The notes under the pieces: model-generated
Told to the model about the DNA's origin: nothing
What the model saw: the letters and a program-made list of their open reading frames with translations, nothing else
Databases searched by the model: none
Shown: one piece after another, positions 16,730 to 24,099 of the stretch
Layout of the letters: each line of letters opens with the position of its first letter
Position numbering within the stretch: the stretch's first letter is position 1
Program-made: the position numbers and the translations under genes
From: an uncultured Bacteroidota bacterium
GTDB lineage: Bacteria; Bacteroidota; Bacteroidia; UKL13-3
Assembly: GCA_903927505.1 (NCBI GenBank)
Contig: CAIYNF010000036.1
Coordinates: 1-46,890 of the forward strand
Length of the DNA: 46,890 nucleotides
Direction: 5' to 3'

Positions 16730-17185
16730 TTATATTAGTATATCATAATCAGACATGTCAAAGCTGATGTATTTACTTACATAATCGCTCGCACCACCTG
16801 ATGGTTTAAACTCTTCTATCTTAGTAAATGTATTCTCAAAACCATTATTACCCTTACTTACTCTTCTCCATAACTTTCTAAGTAAATCAAAGCCAGTCTT
16901 TGTTTTAGCTAATTCTCTATTTTTTAGGTAGATTAATCCATGTATGTGAAACCCTTCTTTTACATCAAATGGCTCAGATGCCCAGAAGAATACTGATCCA
17001 CCGTATTCTTTATCAATTTTGGCAAAGAATCTCTCTGCCGCTCTGCGAGCCGACTTTTGAGTTAGCTCATAGCGTGTGGTTAAGGTTAAATAGTAATCCC
17101 ATGGGCGTTCGTTTAACATCTTACCATAGGCTTTTTCAGCTTGTGCTTTAAGGTTTTGTATTTTTTTTGCTCTATTTGTTTTCAT
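16730..17185 (-). CDS. HUH-endonuclease Rep-like protein (rolling-circle initiator)
   Basis: 151 aa. Three landmarks of HUH replication or transfer nucleases are visible in order: motif I DYYLTLTT (30-37), the metal-binding HIH in GFHIHGLIYL (79-88, His80 and His82), and a tyrosine motif DYVSKY (134-139, Tyr135 or Tyr139 with Lys138). Such proteins nick one strand at an origin and form a 5'-phosphotyrosine bond. No helicase domain, as in small plasmid or phage Reps. It is flanked by hairpin-rich DNA on both sides (16280-16608 and 17242-17299). It suggests that the element replicates as a circle or is mobilized after excision. Confidence 0.75.
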   Translation of the reverse strand: MKTNRAKKIQNLKAQAEKAYGKMLNERPWDYYLTLTTRYELTQKSARRAAERFFAKIDKEYGGSVFFWASEPFDVKEGFHIHGLIYLKNRELAKTKTGFDLLRKLWRRVSKGNNGFENTFTKIEEFKPSGGASDYVSKYISFDMSDYDILI

Positions 17186-17241
17186 TTTTTTTCTTTTGGG
17201 TTTTGGGTAAACTTCTTTATCACCTGCGGACTTTCATTTTG

Positions 17242-17299
17242 GACCCAAGTATTCCGCTTCGGTGCTTGCTTCGCTGCACCTTCACTACATAGTTGGGTC
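17242..17299. repeat. Nested stem-loop upstream of the Rep gene
   Basis: GACCCAA (17242-17248) pairs with TTGGGTC (17293-17299), and inside it GGTGC (17261-17265) pairs with GCACC (17276-17280). It sits in the 168-bp leader between the Rep start and the 17354 gene, so it may be an origin, an attenuator or a terminator of the upstream genes. Confidence 0.55.
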
Positions 17300-17353
17300 A
17301 TACAAGTATTGTCTTTTTTACTTGTTAAAATGTTGATAATAAGTGATTTATAA

Positions 17354-17680
17354 TTATTGATTATTGAAATAGAGTACTAATTTTTCGTAATACTCAAGTG
17401 CATGTGAGAATTGATTCTGGTTGTAGCATTTAGCAAACTTTCCAAAATCCTCTCCAGAGGGATATTTTTCATAAATCCTTTCATGCCTAAAAAATGCAAT
17501 TGCAGATAACAGGTTATCCTTGCTTTTTATGATGTAAACCTTAAATACTACGTATTTTTCAATGTTACCAGTTTTACAGTCTATGCCAACGTAAATCGCC
17601 GCTTTTGTCTTTCTATACAGTTGTTTGTATAGGTAACCCCCTTTCTTAAAAGTTAGCGGAAGTGGTATTAACTTTTCCAT
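17354..17680 (-). CDS. Unknown 108-aa protein of the element
   Basis: 108 aa, basic and aromatic-rich, no TM. An alpha/beta impression: YRKTKAAIYVGIDCKTGNIEKYVVFKVYIIKS is strand-rich, and the rest is helical. No recognised family. It starts 3 bp after the stop of the HTH gene, so the two are surely co-transcribed. That placement, beside Xis-like and Rep genes, suggests a role in excision or replication control (inference). Confidence 0.65.
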   Translation of the reverse strand: MEKLIPLPLTFKKGGYLYKQLYRKTKAAIYVGIDCKTGNIEKYVVFKVYIIKSKDNLLSAIAFFRHERIYEKYPSGEDFGKFAKCYNQNQFSHALEYYEKLVLYFNNQ

Positions 17681-17683
17681 TCC

Positions 17684-17947
17684 CTACGCTTTAATTGAAT
17701 TTTGAATCTTATGGGATTCCAAAAACTTTTGGATGTCTGTTTGTTGGTAGTAAATTTTCTTACCAACCTGGGTGAAGATTATTTTTCCTTCATCTCGCCA
17801 TGTTTGTGCGGTGCGCCTTGAGACGCCTAATTTTTTAATAAAATCTTCGTTTGAAATTGCTAAGGCATTAGCTACTTCTTTTTGTTGGCTTAATTGACTT
17901 TCAATCAGCTCTAACTTAAATAAAATTGTGTTAATTAATTCATCCAT
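17684..17947 (-). CDS. Helix-turn-helix protein, excisionase-like
   Basis: 87 aa. A helical N-terminus (about 1-30) is followed by a MerR/Xis-type winged helix: NEDFIKKLGVSRRTAQTWRDEGKI (about 33-56) then TQVGKKIYYQQTDIQKFLESH. This is the usual helix_turn_helix_17 type seen near integrases of Bacteroidota mobile elements, where some act as recombination directionality factors. Here it is two genes from the integrase. Its own leader holds a tandem ATCGGGCAT repeat (17981-18000) that may be its binding site. Confidence 0.8.
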   Translation of the reverse strand: MDELINTILFKLELIESQLSQQKEVANALAISNEDFIKKLGVSRRTAQTWRDEGKIIFTQVGKKIYYQQTDIQKFLESHKIQNSIKA

Positions 17948-17980
17948 TTCTCGTACTTTTTATCAAAGGTCATACGAAAA

Positions 17981-18002
17981 ATCGGGCATAATCGGGCATG
18001 CC
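17981..18002. promoter_or_regulatory. Tandem 10-bp repeat upstream of the HTH gene
   Basis: ATCGGGCATA then ATCGGGCATG, head to tail, ending in the palindrome GGCATGCC (17995-18002). Its position, 34 bp upstream of the HTH start, fits an operator or a directionality-factor site (inference). Confidence 0.4.
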
Positions 18003-18056
18003 AATTTATGCCTTATTATGTCATGAAGTATTTTTAACTATCAGATTAACAGCTAT

Positions 18057-18902
18057 TTATTTTATTAGTTTTTTTGCCATTTCAAAGTGATCCTCATAGA
18101 TTTTACTGCCTTTACTCAGTCGCTTTACGAATTCCAGGCTAACTAAAGTCATAATTTGTTTATGTCCATTTTCCTGCTTTACCTTCGTTATTTTATTTGA
18201 TAACATAAGTGCATCAAGAACCGCCCTTATTGATGATTTCTTTTTTTCATCTAATCTATATATTCCTTTATCGGTTATTTTAAGTTCATCTAATAATGCA
18301 ATAATTATTTTAATGTCTTCCTTGGTATATATATTATTATTAGCAGTTTCAACGACAGTTTTTAAAGGTTTTTTTATGGTATTTAATATTCTTGAAGGTT
18401 CACCTATCTGATTTATTAAATAGCTTAATGTATTAATTAAATCCGAAAACGATTTATGTTGGAAGTGTCTAAATAGTACATTTTGGATTGTTGGCTTATC
18501 GAACCCTGGAATCATATTCACATTTTTTTTACTGCTCGAGGCCTCGGGTATATCGTTTAAAATTGATAAAAAGTCTTTATGCTTTTTACTTATCGAATAA
18601 TATTTTGGTTTTATTTCCTCGATACTAAATTCGAATTGCTTTTGTATTAACTCAAATGATTTATCTATTGGGGCGTATTGGGATAATAGTTCATTAATAT
18701 TAATATTCAGAAATTCAAGCTGTTCTCTCTTGTTCTCAAGGCTAAGGGTGCTTTGAGTTTGAATTATTTCATCATTAATTTTAGCTATGCTTTGGTCAAT
18801 ATCCATTTTCGACTGGATTACTGATTTATTAATTGGTAGCGCTTTTGAAAGAGATTTAATATATGCCTCTAAATGTGGGTATTTGATTCCTTGTATTTCC
18901 AT
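18057..18902 (-). CDS. Unknown 281-aa protein co-transcribed with the integrase
   Basis: 281 aa, soluble, mostly helical. Residues about 25-120 have heptad-like spacing (SIAKINDEIIQTQSTLSLE) and may form a coiled coil. The C-terminal third (KGIYRLDEKKKSSIRAVLDAL, KITKVKQENGHKQIMTLV) looks like a winged helix with a beta hairpin, a weak impression. It starts 2 bp after the integrase stop. No family recognised. An accessory role in integration or excision is an inference from the operon alone. Confidence 0.75.
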   Translation of the reverse strand: MEIQGIKYPHLEAYIKSLSKALPINKSVIQSKMDIDQSIAKINDEIIQTQSTLSLENKREQLEFLNININELLSQYAPIDKSFELIQKQFEFSIEEIKPKYYSISKKHKDFLSILNDIPEASSSKKNVNMIPGFDKPTIQNVLFRHFQHKSFSDLINTLSYLINQIGEPSRILNTIKKPLKTVVETANNNIYTKEDIKIIIALLDELKITDKGIYRLDEKKKSSIRAVLDALMLSNKITKVKQENGHKQIMTLVSLEFVKRLSKGSKIYEDHFEMAKKLIK

Positions 18903-18904
18903 AA

Positions 18905-20137
18905 TTAATTAAAAAGGTCCATTGCGTCATCAAGTGACTTGTTTATAATTTTAGCGTAAATTTGGGTTTCGCGGATTTGGGAATGCCCCATTAGTTTTGA
19001 TACGTTGTGTATTTCCATTCCTTTGGTGAGCGCTCTCGTAGCCCAAGTATGTCTGCTTACATGAAAGCTAAGGTTCTTATCAATACTTGCTAAATCAGCC
19101 AATATCTTTAGGTTCTTGTTGATATATGCAGTACGTCCACTAATAGCGTTATCTAATGCTTTAGAATCGTCCAAATTTATGTCTGGATCCATAGCCGGGA
19201 ATAGGAAGTCTTTTGCCTTAGGCTTTTTAGGGGCATATTGACTTATTATTTCAATTCCTTTATCTGGTACCTTGATGTTTTGCTGCGTACCAGTCTTTTT
19301 AATTATAAATGTAATATGCTTCCCATCAAAATTTTTCCATTGTAATTGAAGTAGGTCAGAGATTCTAATTCCACCTACATTGCAACAAAACACAAACATA
19401 TCACGGTGTAATCTAAGTCTTGTGCCATTTTCCAAGTCTAAATGGCAAAGCCTATCTAATTCCTCTTCATTTAAATATTCCCTTGATGTCTTTACGGTTT
19501 TAATTTTATGCTTTAGGAATGGATTCTGGTTTGGTTCAATAATGTCGTTATTTACTGCTTCATTAATAATTCTTCTGATAAATTTTAAATTGCTATGAAT
19601 GGTATTGGGAGCATTGTTATGCACTTTTCTGAGGTAATTTTCATATTTCCTTAGTTCGTCTGGGGTAATATCTTGAAATAAAAGCTCCCCCATACCTTTA
19701 TACTCTTTAAATTTTTTAATTACGGTTTTACACCTATCGTATGTTCCAATTTTACCTTCTTGCTGGTATTGTTCTACAATTGCCTCTGCATAGGTAAAAA
19801 ATTCAGTTGGCTTTCCTCCGTAAATTTTCTCCTTAAGTTGTTTTCCAGTTATGCTTTTTAGATTCGTTTCTATAGTTAAAACAGAATTATTTAGCTCAGC
19901 AAAACGTTGTGCAATTTGGTTGTTAATCCTTGCGCTATTTGGATATTTGGATTTTAATTTATTGTTTTTAAAGTCCCAAAATTCTTCTTTAATTAAAATT
20001 CCAGTAGAAACATAGTTGACTTTTCTATGTTTAATTATTCTGAAATGAATAGGGCATAGACCTTTCGCGTTAATTTTTTCCTTCCTGAAAACTGTTGCTA
20101 CTGTGGCCATTGTAGATAATTGTTTATTTGAATGCAA
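18905..20137 (-). CDS. Tyrosine recombinase (integrase)
   Basis: Cuts and joins the att sites of the element. Counting from 20137 (410 aa), an N-terminal arm-binding region is followed by a SAM-like core-binding domain (about 115-200) and the catalytic domain with all residues: R258 (GGIRIS), K281, H359-x2-R362 (HVSRH), H385 (LMGHS) and Tyr394 nucleophile. The likely start is Met10 (20110), giving MATVATVFRKEK, the usual N-terminus for Bacteroidota integrases. It lies 167 bp inside attR reading inward, with arm-like repeats upstream. Predicted active. Confidence 0.95.
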   Translation of the reverse strand: MHSNKQLSTMATVATVFRKEKINAKGLCPIHFRIIKHRKVNYVSTGILIKEEFWDFKNNKLKSKYPNSARINNQIAQRFAELNNSVLTIETNLKSITGKQLKEKIYGGKPTEFFTYAEAIVEQYQQEGKIGTYDRCKTVIKKFKEYKGMGELLFQDITPDELRKYENYLRKVHNNAPNTIHSNLKFIRRIINEAVNNDIIEPNQNPFLKHKIKTVKTSREYLNEEELDRLCHLDLENGTRLRLHRDMFVFCCNVGGIRISDLLQLQWKNFDGKHITFIIKKTGTQQNIKVPDKGIEIISQYAPKKPKAKDFLFPAMDPDINLDDSKALDNAISGRTAYINKNLKILADLASIDKNLSFHVSRHTWATRALTKGMEIHNVSKLMGHSQIRETQIYAKIINKSLDDAMDLFN

Positions 20138-20303
20138 ATAAAAGCAAAAGAATTAAGATATTAATAATGGGGTAAACATTGGGGTAAACATTTCCTTTAT
20201 TTGGATGTATTAATTTGCCTTTATTTGCATTTTAAATTTATGCAAATAATAGATTATGAGTTATTTAAGTGAAATTCAGTGAAAATTAGTGCTAATAAAG
20301 TGT
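20138..20303. promoter_or_regulatory. Right-end regulatory region of the element
   Basis: Contains the tandem GGGGTAAACATT pair (20169-20192) and several copies of a CCTTTATTTG / TTTATTTGCAT-like word on both strands between 20138 and 20250. The integrase promoter, reading left, must be here. It resembles a multi-site recombination end with arm and accessory factor sites. Confidence 0.5.
20169..20192 (+). repeat. Tandem GGGGTAAACATT repeats, right end
   Basis: Two exact 12-bp copies in tandem, matching the pair at 5069-5091 in sequence, spacing and orientation. They lie 111 bp inside the right att repeat. Confidence 0.65.
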
Positions 20304-20369
20304 TCCCAGCGGGATCACAAAACAAAAACGCAAACCCTTGATAGTTAAGACTTTCAAGGGTTTTTTGTT
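20304..20369 (+). repeat. Attachment site repeat, right copy (attR)
   Basis: 66 bp identical to 4998-5063. It contains the terminal 14 nt of tRNA-Lys and a full copy of the tRNA terminator hairpin (20332-20367), but no tRNA body. It marks the right boundary of the 15,306-bp element. Confidence 0.93.
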
Positions 20370-20455
20370 TTTGAGGGAGTGAAACTTTTTTGGAAAACAT
20401 TCCATCAAAAATGGACTGCAAAAGTAGATTGAATAAAGTCCTTCTATAACATAAG

Positions 20456-21058
20456 TTAATACACCCTCCTCCATTCACATTTATTGTTAACATCATAAAT
20501 TTTAGTGATGCCTTTGCCATATATCAGTTGTGTATGACTGAATCGTCCGTTGGTGGTATACAAATTTATGGTATCGCCAAAAACATTGCCCGGGGAGGTG
20601 TTTGTATTGATGGTATCTATAACAAAACCGCTAGTTGAAACAAATGGTTCCCTAATTTCCATTTGTAATTTAGTTTCCTTGCTTGAATTGTTAAATGTAA
20701 TTTCGAAATAAAATTCCAGCTCCTTTGTAAAAGTAGTATACATAGTACTTCCATAGCGCAGTTCCTCTATACAAATAGGGTCGCCATTACCTATTCCTCC
20801 AGTACCTAAAGGATTGTTTGATTCTGATCTTGAACCAGTAGTATAATTACTTACAATGGCAATTTTAAGGGTATCCTTCTTGGTATTTGTGAATTTTAAT
20901 AGCGATGTATTTGGAAAATAATTTTTTAAACCCTCCGGAAAACCATCGCATTTGACGGTTTTTGTACAACTTACAAAAGCCGCTATGCTTACAATAAAAA
21001 ATATGAATAAAAATCTAAATGGTGAATGCATCATTGGCTTATGTTTTGACTGCCACAA
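20456..21058 (-). CDS. Lipoprotein of unknown function
   Basis: 200 aa with a lipoprotein signal and lipobox near FVSC (Cys about 31). The start could also be Met9 or Met10 (21034 or 21031), which would shorten the charged N-terminus to a typical MHSPFRFLFIFF signal. The mature region is beta-strand rich, with a Gly/Asn-rich loop (SNNPLGTGGIGNGDP). No recognised family. First gene outside attR, so part of the older chromosome. Confidence 0.65.
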   Translation of the reverse strand: MWQSKHKPMMHSPFRFLFIFFIVSIAAFVSCTKTVKCDGFPEGLKNYFPNTSLLKFTNTKKDTLKIAIVSNYTTGSRSESNNPLGTGGIGNGDPICIEELRYGSTMYTTFTKELEFYFEITFNNSSKETKLQMEIREPFVSTSGFVIDTINTNTSPGNVFGDTINLYTTNGRFSHTQLIYGKGITKIYDVNNKCEWRRVY

Positions 21059-21092
21059 TTTTTGACATTTTTCTTAAAATTCAAAATAAAAC

Positions 21093-21128
21093 AAAAAAAC
21101 CTCGGCATTTAACTGTCGAGGTTTTTTT
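21093..21128 (-). terminator. Intrinsic terminator after hipT
   Basis: CCTCG (21100-21104) pairs with CGAGG (21117-21121), extended by the A-tract on one side and T-tract on the other, so it can act in both directions. It lies just downstream of the leftward hip operon. Confidence 0.7.
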
Positions 21129-21161
21129 GTTGAATGGTGTTTGGGGTAAATAACTCCCCAT

Positions 21162-22157
21162 TTATTTGTTGCTTTTTTTCTTCAATTGTTTAAATCGTCC
21201 TTGGTAGGATTGTAAATAATTTCTTTTTGTGTTTTCGTTTAGAAAGGATGCTTGAATCATTTGCTCAACCATTTCTACCTTTGATAACATCAGACTTAAA
21301 ATGTCTTTTGAAATAGGTTCAGGAATGTCTGCTTGATTTCCAAGCGTTAAAAATTGTTGGTAGATACTTCCTAGGTTTAAATTCTTAGCTAAAAGGCCTT
21401 CCTCTAGGGCAAAATCCTTGTCGTTTATATGAATACGACTATTTAACAAATCATAAGCAGGACTCAAACGGTAATCGCCCATAGGCGTTTCAATGATGGA
21501 AAAGTTCTTTAAATGGGCATCGCCATTTGAATACAGATAATTAAAAACAAGGGTTTTGAAAAGTTTTGTTGCTTCCAATTTGTATGCTGGTAAATAAGAT
21601 TTCATGAGTTGAAAAACTTCAGCATAATTACCAAGGTATTTATAGTGTTCGCCATGCGTTTGTGGAGTTCTTCCTGCCAAGGATGCAAAATCTTCTTGTG
21701 CCAATTTGGAGCCATTTTCTGCTAAATCAAATCTTTTGGTAATATAAGCAGGAGCTCCATTTTTAAAAAATATCAGCGCATTTTCAGCTGTTTCTATGCC
21801 ATACACTTGTCGCGCAATTTGCATGGTGAGGTGCTCGTTAGCGGGCATTTGATTGGCCTTGTTTATCGCAGTTGGAATAGGTTTCAAAATGTACATGCCA
21901 CCTTCCCCTTCTTGAGCTAACCTTAACTTGTTTTTTTCTAGCAATACAGAAAACTTTTCTTGTACACCCGAAATCGATATTCCTTGTCTGTTTTCATCAA
22001 ACAATTTATCTGTTTCAGGATTCGAAAAAGGAGAATCATACGGTAAAATATGATTCACTTTTTTACTATTAAAGACTCTTTTTAAACAGGTTCTGCTATA
22101 GGTTTCAAAACCTTCTGCCAAAGTTCCAGGACAATATTTTATTTGGGGAAAACTCAT
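21162..22157 (-). CDS. hipT: HipT-like serine/threonine kinase toxin
   Basis: 331-aa HipA-family kinase lacking the N-terminal subdomain, which is encoded separately by the next gene upstream. Seen: GISISGVQEKFS (59-70) as the Gly-rich loop, including an SIS pair (Ser61, Ser63) at the place of the autophosphorylation serines of known HipT; the catalytic loop NGDAHLKNFS (Asp213, Asn218); and the metal-binding AYDL (Asp236). Known HipT phosphorylates tryptophanyl-tRNA synthetase; the target here is not shown. Overlaps hipS by 4 bp. Confidence 0.85.
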   Translation of the reverse strand: MSFPQIKYCPGTLAEGFETYSRTCLKRVFNSKKVNHILPYDSPFSNPETDKLFDENRQGISISGVQEKFSVLLEKNKLRLAQEGEGGMYILKPIPTAINKANQMPANEHLTMQIARQVYGIETAENALIFFKNGAPAYITKRFDLAENGSKLAQEDFASLAGRTPQTHGEHYKYLGNYAEVFQLMKSYLPAYKLEATKLFKTLVFNYLYSNGDAHLKNFSIIETPMGDYRLSPAYDLLNSRIHINDKDFALEEGLLAKNLNLGSIYQQFLTLGNQADIPEPISKDILSLMLSKVEMVEQMIQASFLNENTKRNYLQSYQGRFKQLKKKSNK

Positions 22158-22483
22158 GTATTTTCAATTTTTATTACGCGAATAGCCCCTATGCAGTCGT
22201 GCTTTGCTGTGGTCATTAATAATCCAAAATAATCATCCTTGTCAATTCTATGGTGTTTACAAACAAGCTGTTTGTTTGAACCTTCTGGTAGCATATTGTA
22301 AAACAATGGAAAAAGCTTTTTTGAATGATATTCTTGTCTTGTTTTTGGTAAGGTAAGACTGATGCTTTGCATCTTGTTATCTGTTAACCAAACTGCATGG
22401 TATTTGAAGGTATAGGTGCCGTCATCGTTTTGGGATAATAGGCCAGCCTCTTGCTCTTTAAATAAAATTTTAGCCTGTCTCAT
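22154..22483 (-). CDS. hipS: HipS-like protein (HipA N-terminal subdomain)
   Basis: 109 aa matching the HipA N-terminal subdomain 1: FKEQEAGLLSQNDDGTYTFKY, then SLTLPKT and LFPLFYNMLPEGSNK. In fused HipA this segment leads into the kinase; as a free protein it matches HipS, which is the antitoxin in the HipBST system of enteropathogenic E. coli. Overlaps hipB (upstream) and hipT (downstream) by 4 bp each, a tight translational chain. Confidence 0.85.
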   Translation of the reverse strand: MRQAKILFKEQEAGLLSQNDDGTYTFKYHAVWLTDNKMQSISLTLPKTRQEYHSKKLFPLFYNMLPEGSNKQLVCKHHRIDKDDYFGLLMTTAKHDCIGAIRVIKIENT

Positions 22484-22698
22484 TTGTTACTGCTAATGGT
22501 TTTTACTTGTATGCATATTTCCAAACCTAAAATATCTGCAAGCTTTTGCAAATTTTTCAAGGTTGGATTCCCTTTTCCACTCTCAAAATTTTTCAAGGTT
22601 CTTAATCCTACACCAGAAAGCTTTGCCAGCGTTTCCTGTGTAACGTGCATGGTTTCCCTGCGGTTCTTTATTGTTTTTATTAACGCTTCTAAGTGCAT
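22480..22698 (-). CDS. hipB: HipB-like XRE-family regulator
   Basis: 72 aa, almost all an XRE helix-turn-helix: TQETLAKLSGVGLRTLKNFE (about 20-39), then PTLKNLQKLADILGLEI. In HipBA and HipBST systems this protein represses the operon and binds the toxin complex. First gene of the operon; a 15-bp perfect inverted repeat lies over its promoter. Confidence 0.88.
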   Translation of the reverse strand: MHLEALIKTIKNRRETMHVTQETLAKLSGVGLRTLKNFESGKGNPTLKNLQKLADILGLEICIQVKTISSNK

Positions 22699-22717
22699 TA
22701 TATGGCTCTTTTTAATA

Positions 22718-22780
22718 CAAAATTAAATGAATTTATTTAAATAACAATAAATAGTGCAGTAAAGCGCACTATTTATTGTT
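22718..22780 (-). promoter_or_regulatory. hip operon promoter and operator
   Basis: On the minus strand ATTG (22745-22748), a 19-bp spacer and TAATTTTG (22718-22725) form a Bacteroidota promoter. The inverted repeat AACAATAAATAGTGC / GCACTATTTATTGTT (22743-22757 with 22766-22780, 8-bp spacer) is perfect over 15 bp and overlaps the -33 box, as expected for autorepression by HipB. Confidence 0.75.
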
Positions 22781-22804
22781 TGAATGTGCCAAAAAATCTT
22801 GCAC

Positions 22805-22840
22805 AAAAAAAAACCTCCAAGCTTTCGCTTGAAGGTTTTT
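22805..22840 (-). terminator. Intrinsic terminator of tRNA-Asp
   Basis: AAACCTCCAAGC (22811-22822) pairs with GCTTGAAGGTTT (22827-22838) with one mismatch, loop TTTC, and a T-run on the minus strand. It lies 24 bp past the tRNA 3' end. Confidence 0.75.
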
Positions 22841-22863
22841 GAAACTTCCTGGAAGGAAATTTG

Positions 22864-22937
22864 CGGAGCGGACGGGACTCGAACCCGCGACCCCGTGCGT
22901 GACAGGCACGTATTCTAACCAGCTGAACTACCACTCC
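22864..22937 (-). tRNA. tRNA-Asp (anticodon GTC)
   Basis: 74-nt cloverleaf on the minus strand: acceptor GGAGTGG/CCGCTCC, anticodon loop CTGTCAC (GTC), T-arm GCGGG-TTCGAGT-CCCGT and discriminator G, as expected for tRNA-Asp. No CCA is encoded. No integrated element is seen at this tRNA. Confidence 0.96.
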
Positions 22938-22990
22938 GGTTGTCCGTGGAACTTGGTAACTTGCGCTACCAATCTTCCGTTTGGGGAGTG

Positions 22991-23021
22991 CAAATATAGA
23001 AATTAAAATTAATCTGTCAAG
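22991..23021 (-). promoter_or_regulatory. Promoter of tRNA-Asp
   Basis: Minus strand CTTG (23018-23021), 19 bp, TATATTTG (22991-22998). The -7 box is identical to that of tRNA-Lys. Confidence 0.8.
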
Positions 23022-23099
23022 TGCTTTTATAAATTTTTGAAAATAGTTCTAATTACCTAAAATTGCAGCGCGGTTCAATCACCGCATAATTAATAAAAT

Positions 23100-24053
23100 A
23101 TGGCACATTTTGATTTTGAAAAACCAATTCAGGAACTTGAAGATCAGTTGGAAGAAGTAATGGGGGTTCATGAAAAAGGCAAAGTGGATATGCATGCTAA
23201 GATGGAAGAACTCCAAGCAAAAATTTTAGAAGCTAAGCATGAAGTCTATGGAAAATTAAGCGGTTGGCAGCGTGTGCAAATAAGCCGACACCCCGAAAGA
23301 CCCTATACTTTAGACTATATAGAGAACTGTTTTGAGAACTTTATTGAATTGCACGGCGATAGAACCGTAAAAGACGATAAAGCCATGATTGGTGGCTTTG
23401 CAAGTATTAACGGGCAGAGTATTATGGTTATTGGGCAGCAAAAAGGTAGAAATACCAAACAACGTCAGTTCCGTAATTTTGGAATGCCTAACCCTGAAGG
23501 CTACAGAAAAGCTTTGCGTCTCATGAAAATGGCCGAGCGTTTTAATATTCCTATTGTTTGTTTAATTGATACGCCTGGGGCTTCTCCTGGTTTGGAAGCC
23601 GAAGAACGCGGACAAGGTGAAGCCATTGCGCGCAACCTTTATGAAATGAGCGTTTTTAAAGTGCCTATTGTTTGTATCATTATTGGTGAAGGTGCCTCTG
23701 GTGGTGCCTTAGGAATAGGAGTAGGCGATAAAGTGTTGATGCTAGAAAATACTTGGTACTCAGTTATTTCTCCAGAATCTTGCTCCTCTATCCTTTGGAG
23801 AAGCTGGGAACACAAAGAAAAAGCAGCAGAAGCGCTCAAATTAACCGCAACTGATATGCTCCAAAATAAATTAATTGATGGTATTATTCCTGAGCCATTA
23901 GGTGGCGCACATGCCAATCCTGCGGAGGTTTATGCTACTTTTAAAGAACGTTTGTTAATAGAGTTGAATGGTTTAATTGGAACGCCTGCTGATCTATTGG
24001 TGAAAACTAGAATTGAAAAGTTCTCGCAAATGGGTGATTTTATAGAGAACTAA
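23100..24053 (+). CDS. accA: Acetyl-CoA carboxylase carboxyltransferase subunit alpha
   Basis: Forms with AccD the carboxyltransferase that makes malonyl-CoA for fatty-acid synthesis. 317 aa. The N-terminal helical region (to about 80) is followed by the crotonase-like fold: [36 protein letters not shown] and [16 protein letters not shown] are the family blocks. Full length. Start ATG at 23100. AccD is not nearby. Confidence 0.97.
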   Translation: MAHFDFEKPIQELEDQLEEVMGVHEKGKVDMHAKMEELQAKILEAKHEVYGKLSGWQRVQISRHPERPYTLDYIENCFENFIELHGDRTVKDDKAMIGGFASINGQSIMVIGQQKGRNTKQRQFRNFGMPNPEGYRKALRLMKMAERFNIPIVCLIDTPGASPGLEAEERGQGEAIARNLYEMSVFKVPIVCIIIGEGASGGALGIGVGDKVLMLENTWYSVISPESCSSILWRSWEHKEKAAEALKLTATDMLQNKLIDGIIPEPLGGAHANPAEVYATFKERLLIELNGLIGTPADLLVKTRIEKFSQMGDFIEN

Positions 24054-24099
24054 ACGCGTTTTAGCTTTTCTAGGTATTTTTGAAACGCAGCATGCACCA

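Noticed and set aside
20254-20520. 88-aa and 60-aa reading frames across the right att repeat
   Set aside because: They run through the att repeat and terminator hairpin; the same short peptide appears at both copies because the DNA repeats, not because it is coding.
22864-22937. Second integration site at tRNA-Asp
   Set aside because: No second copy of the tRNA 3' end and no recombinase gene nearby; the tRNA is simply flanked by its own promoter and terminator.
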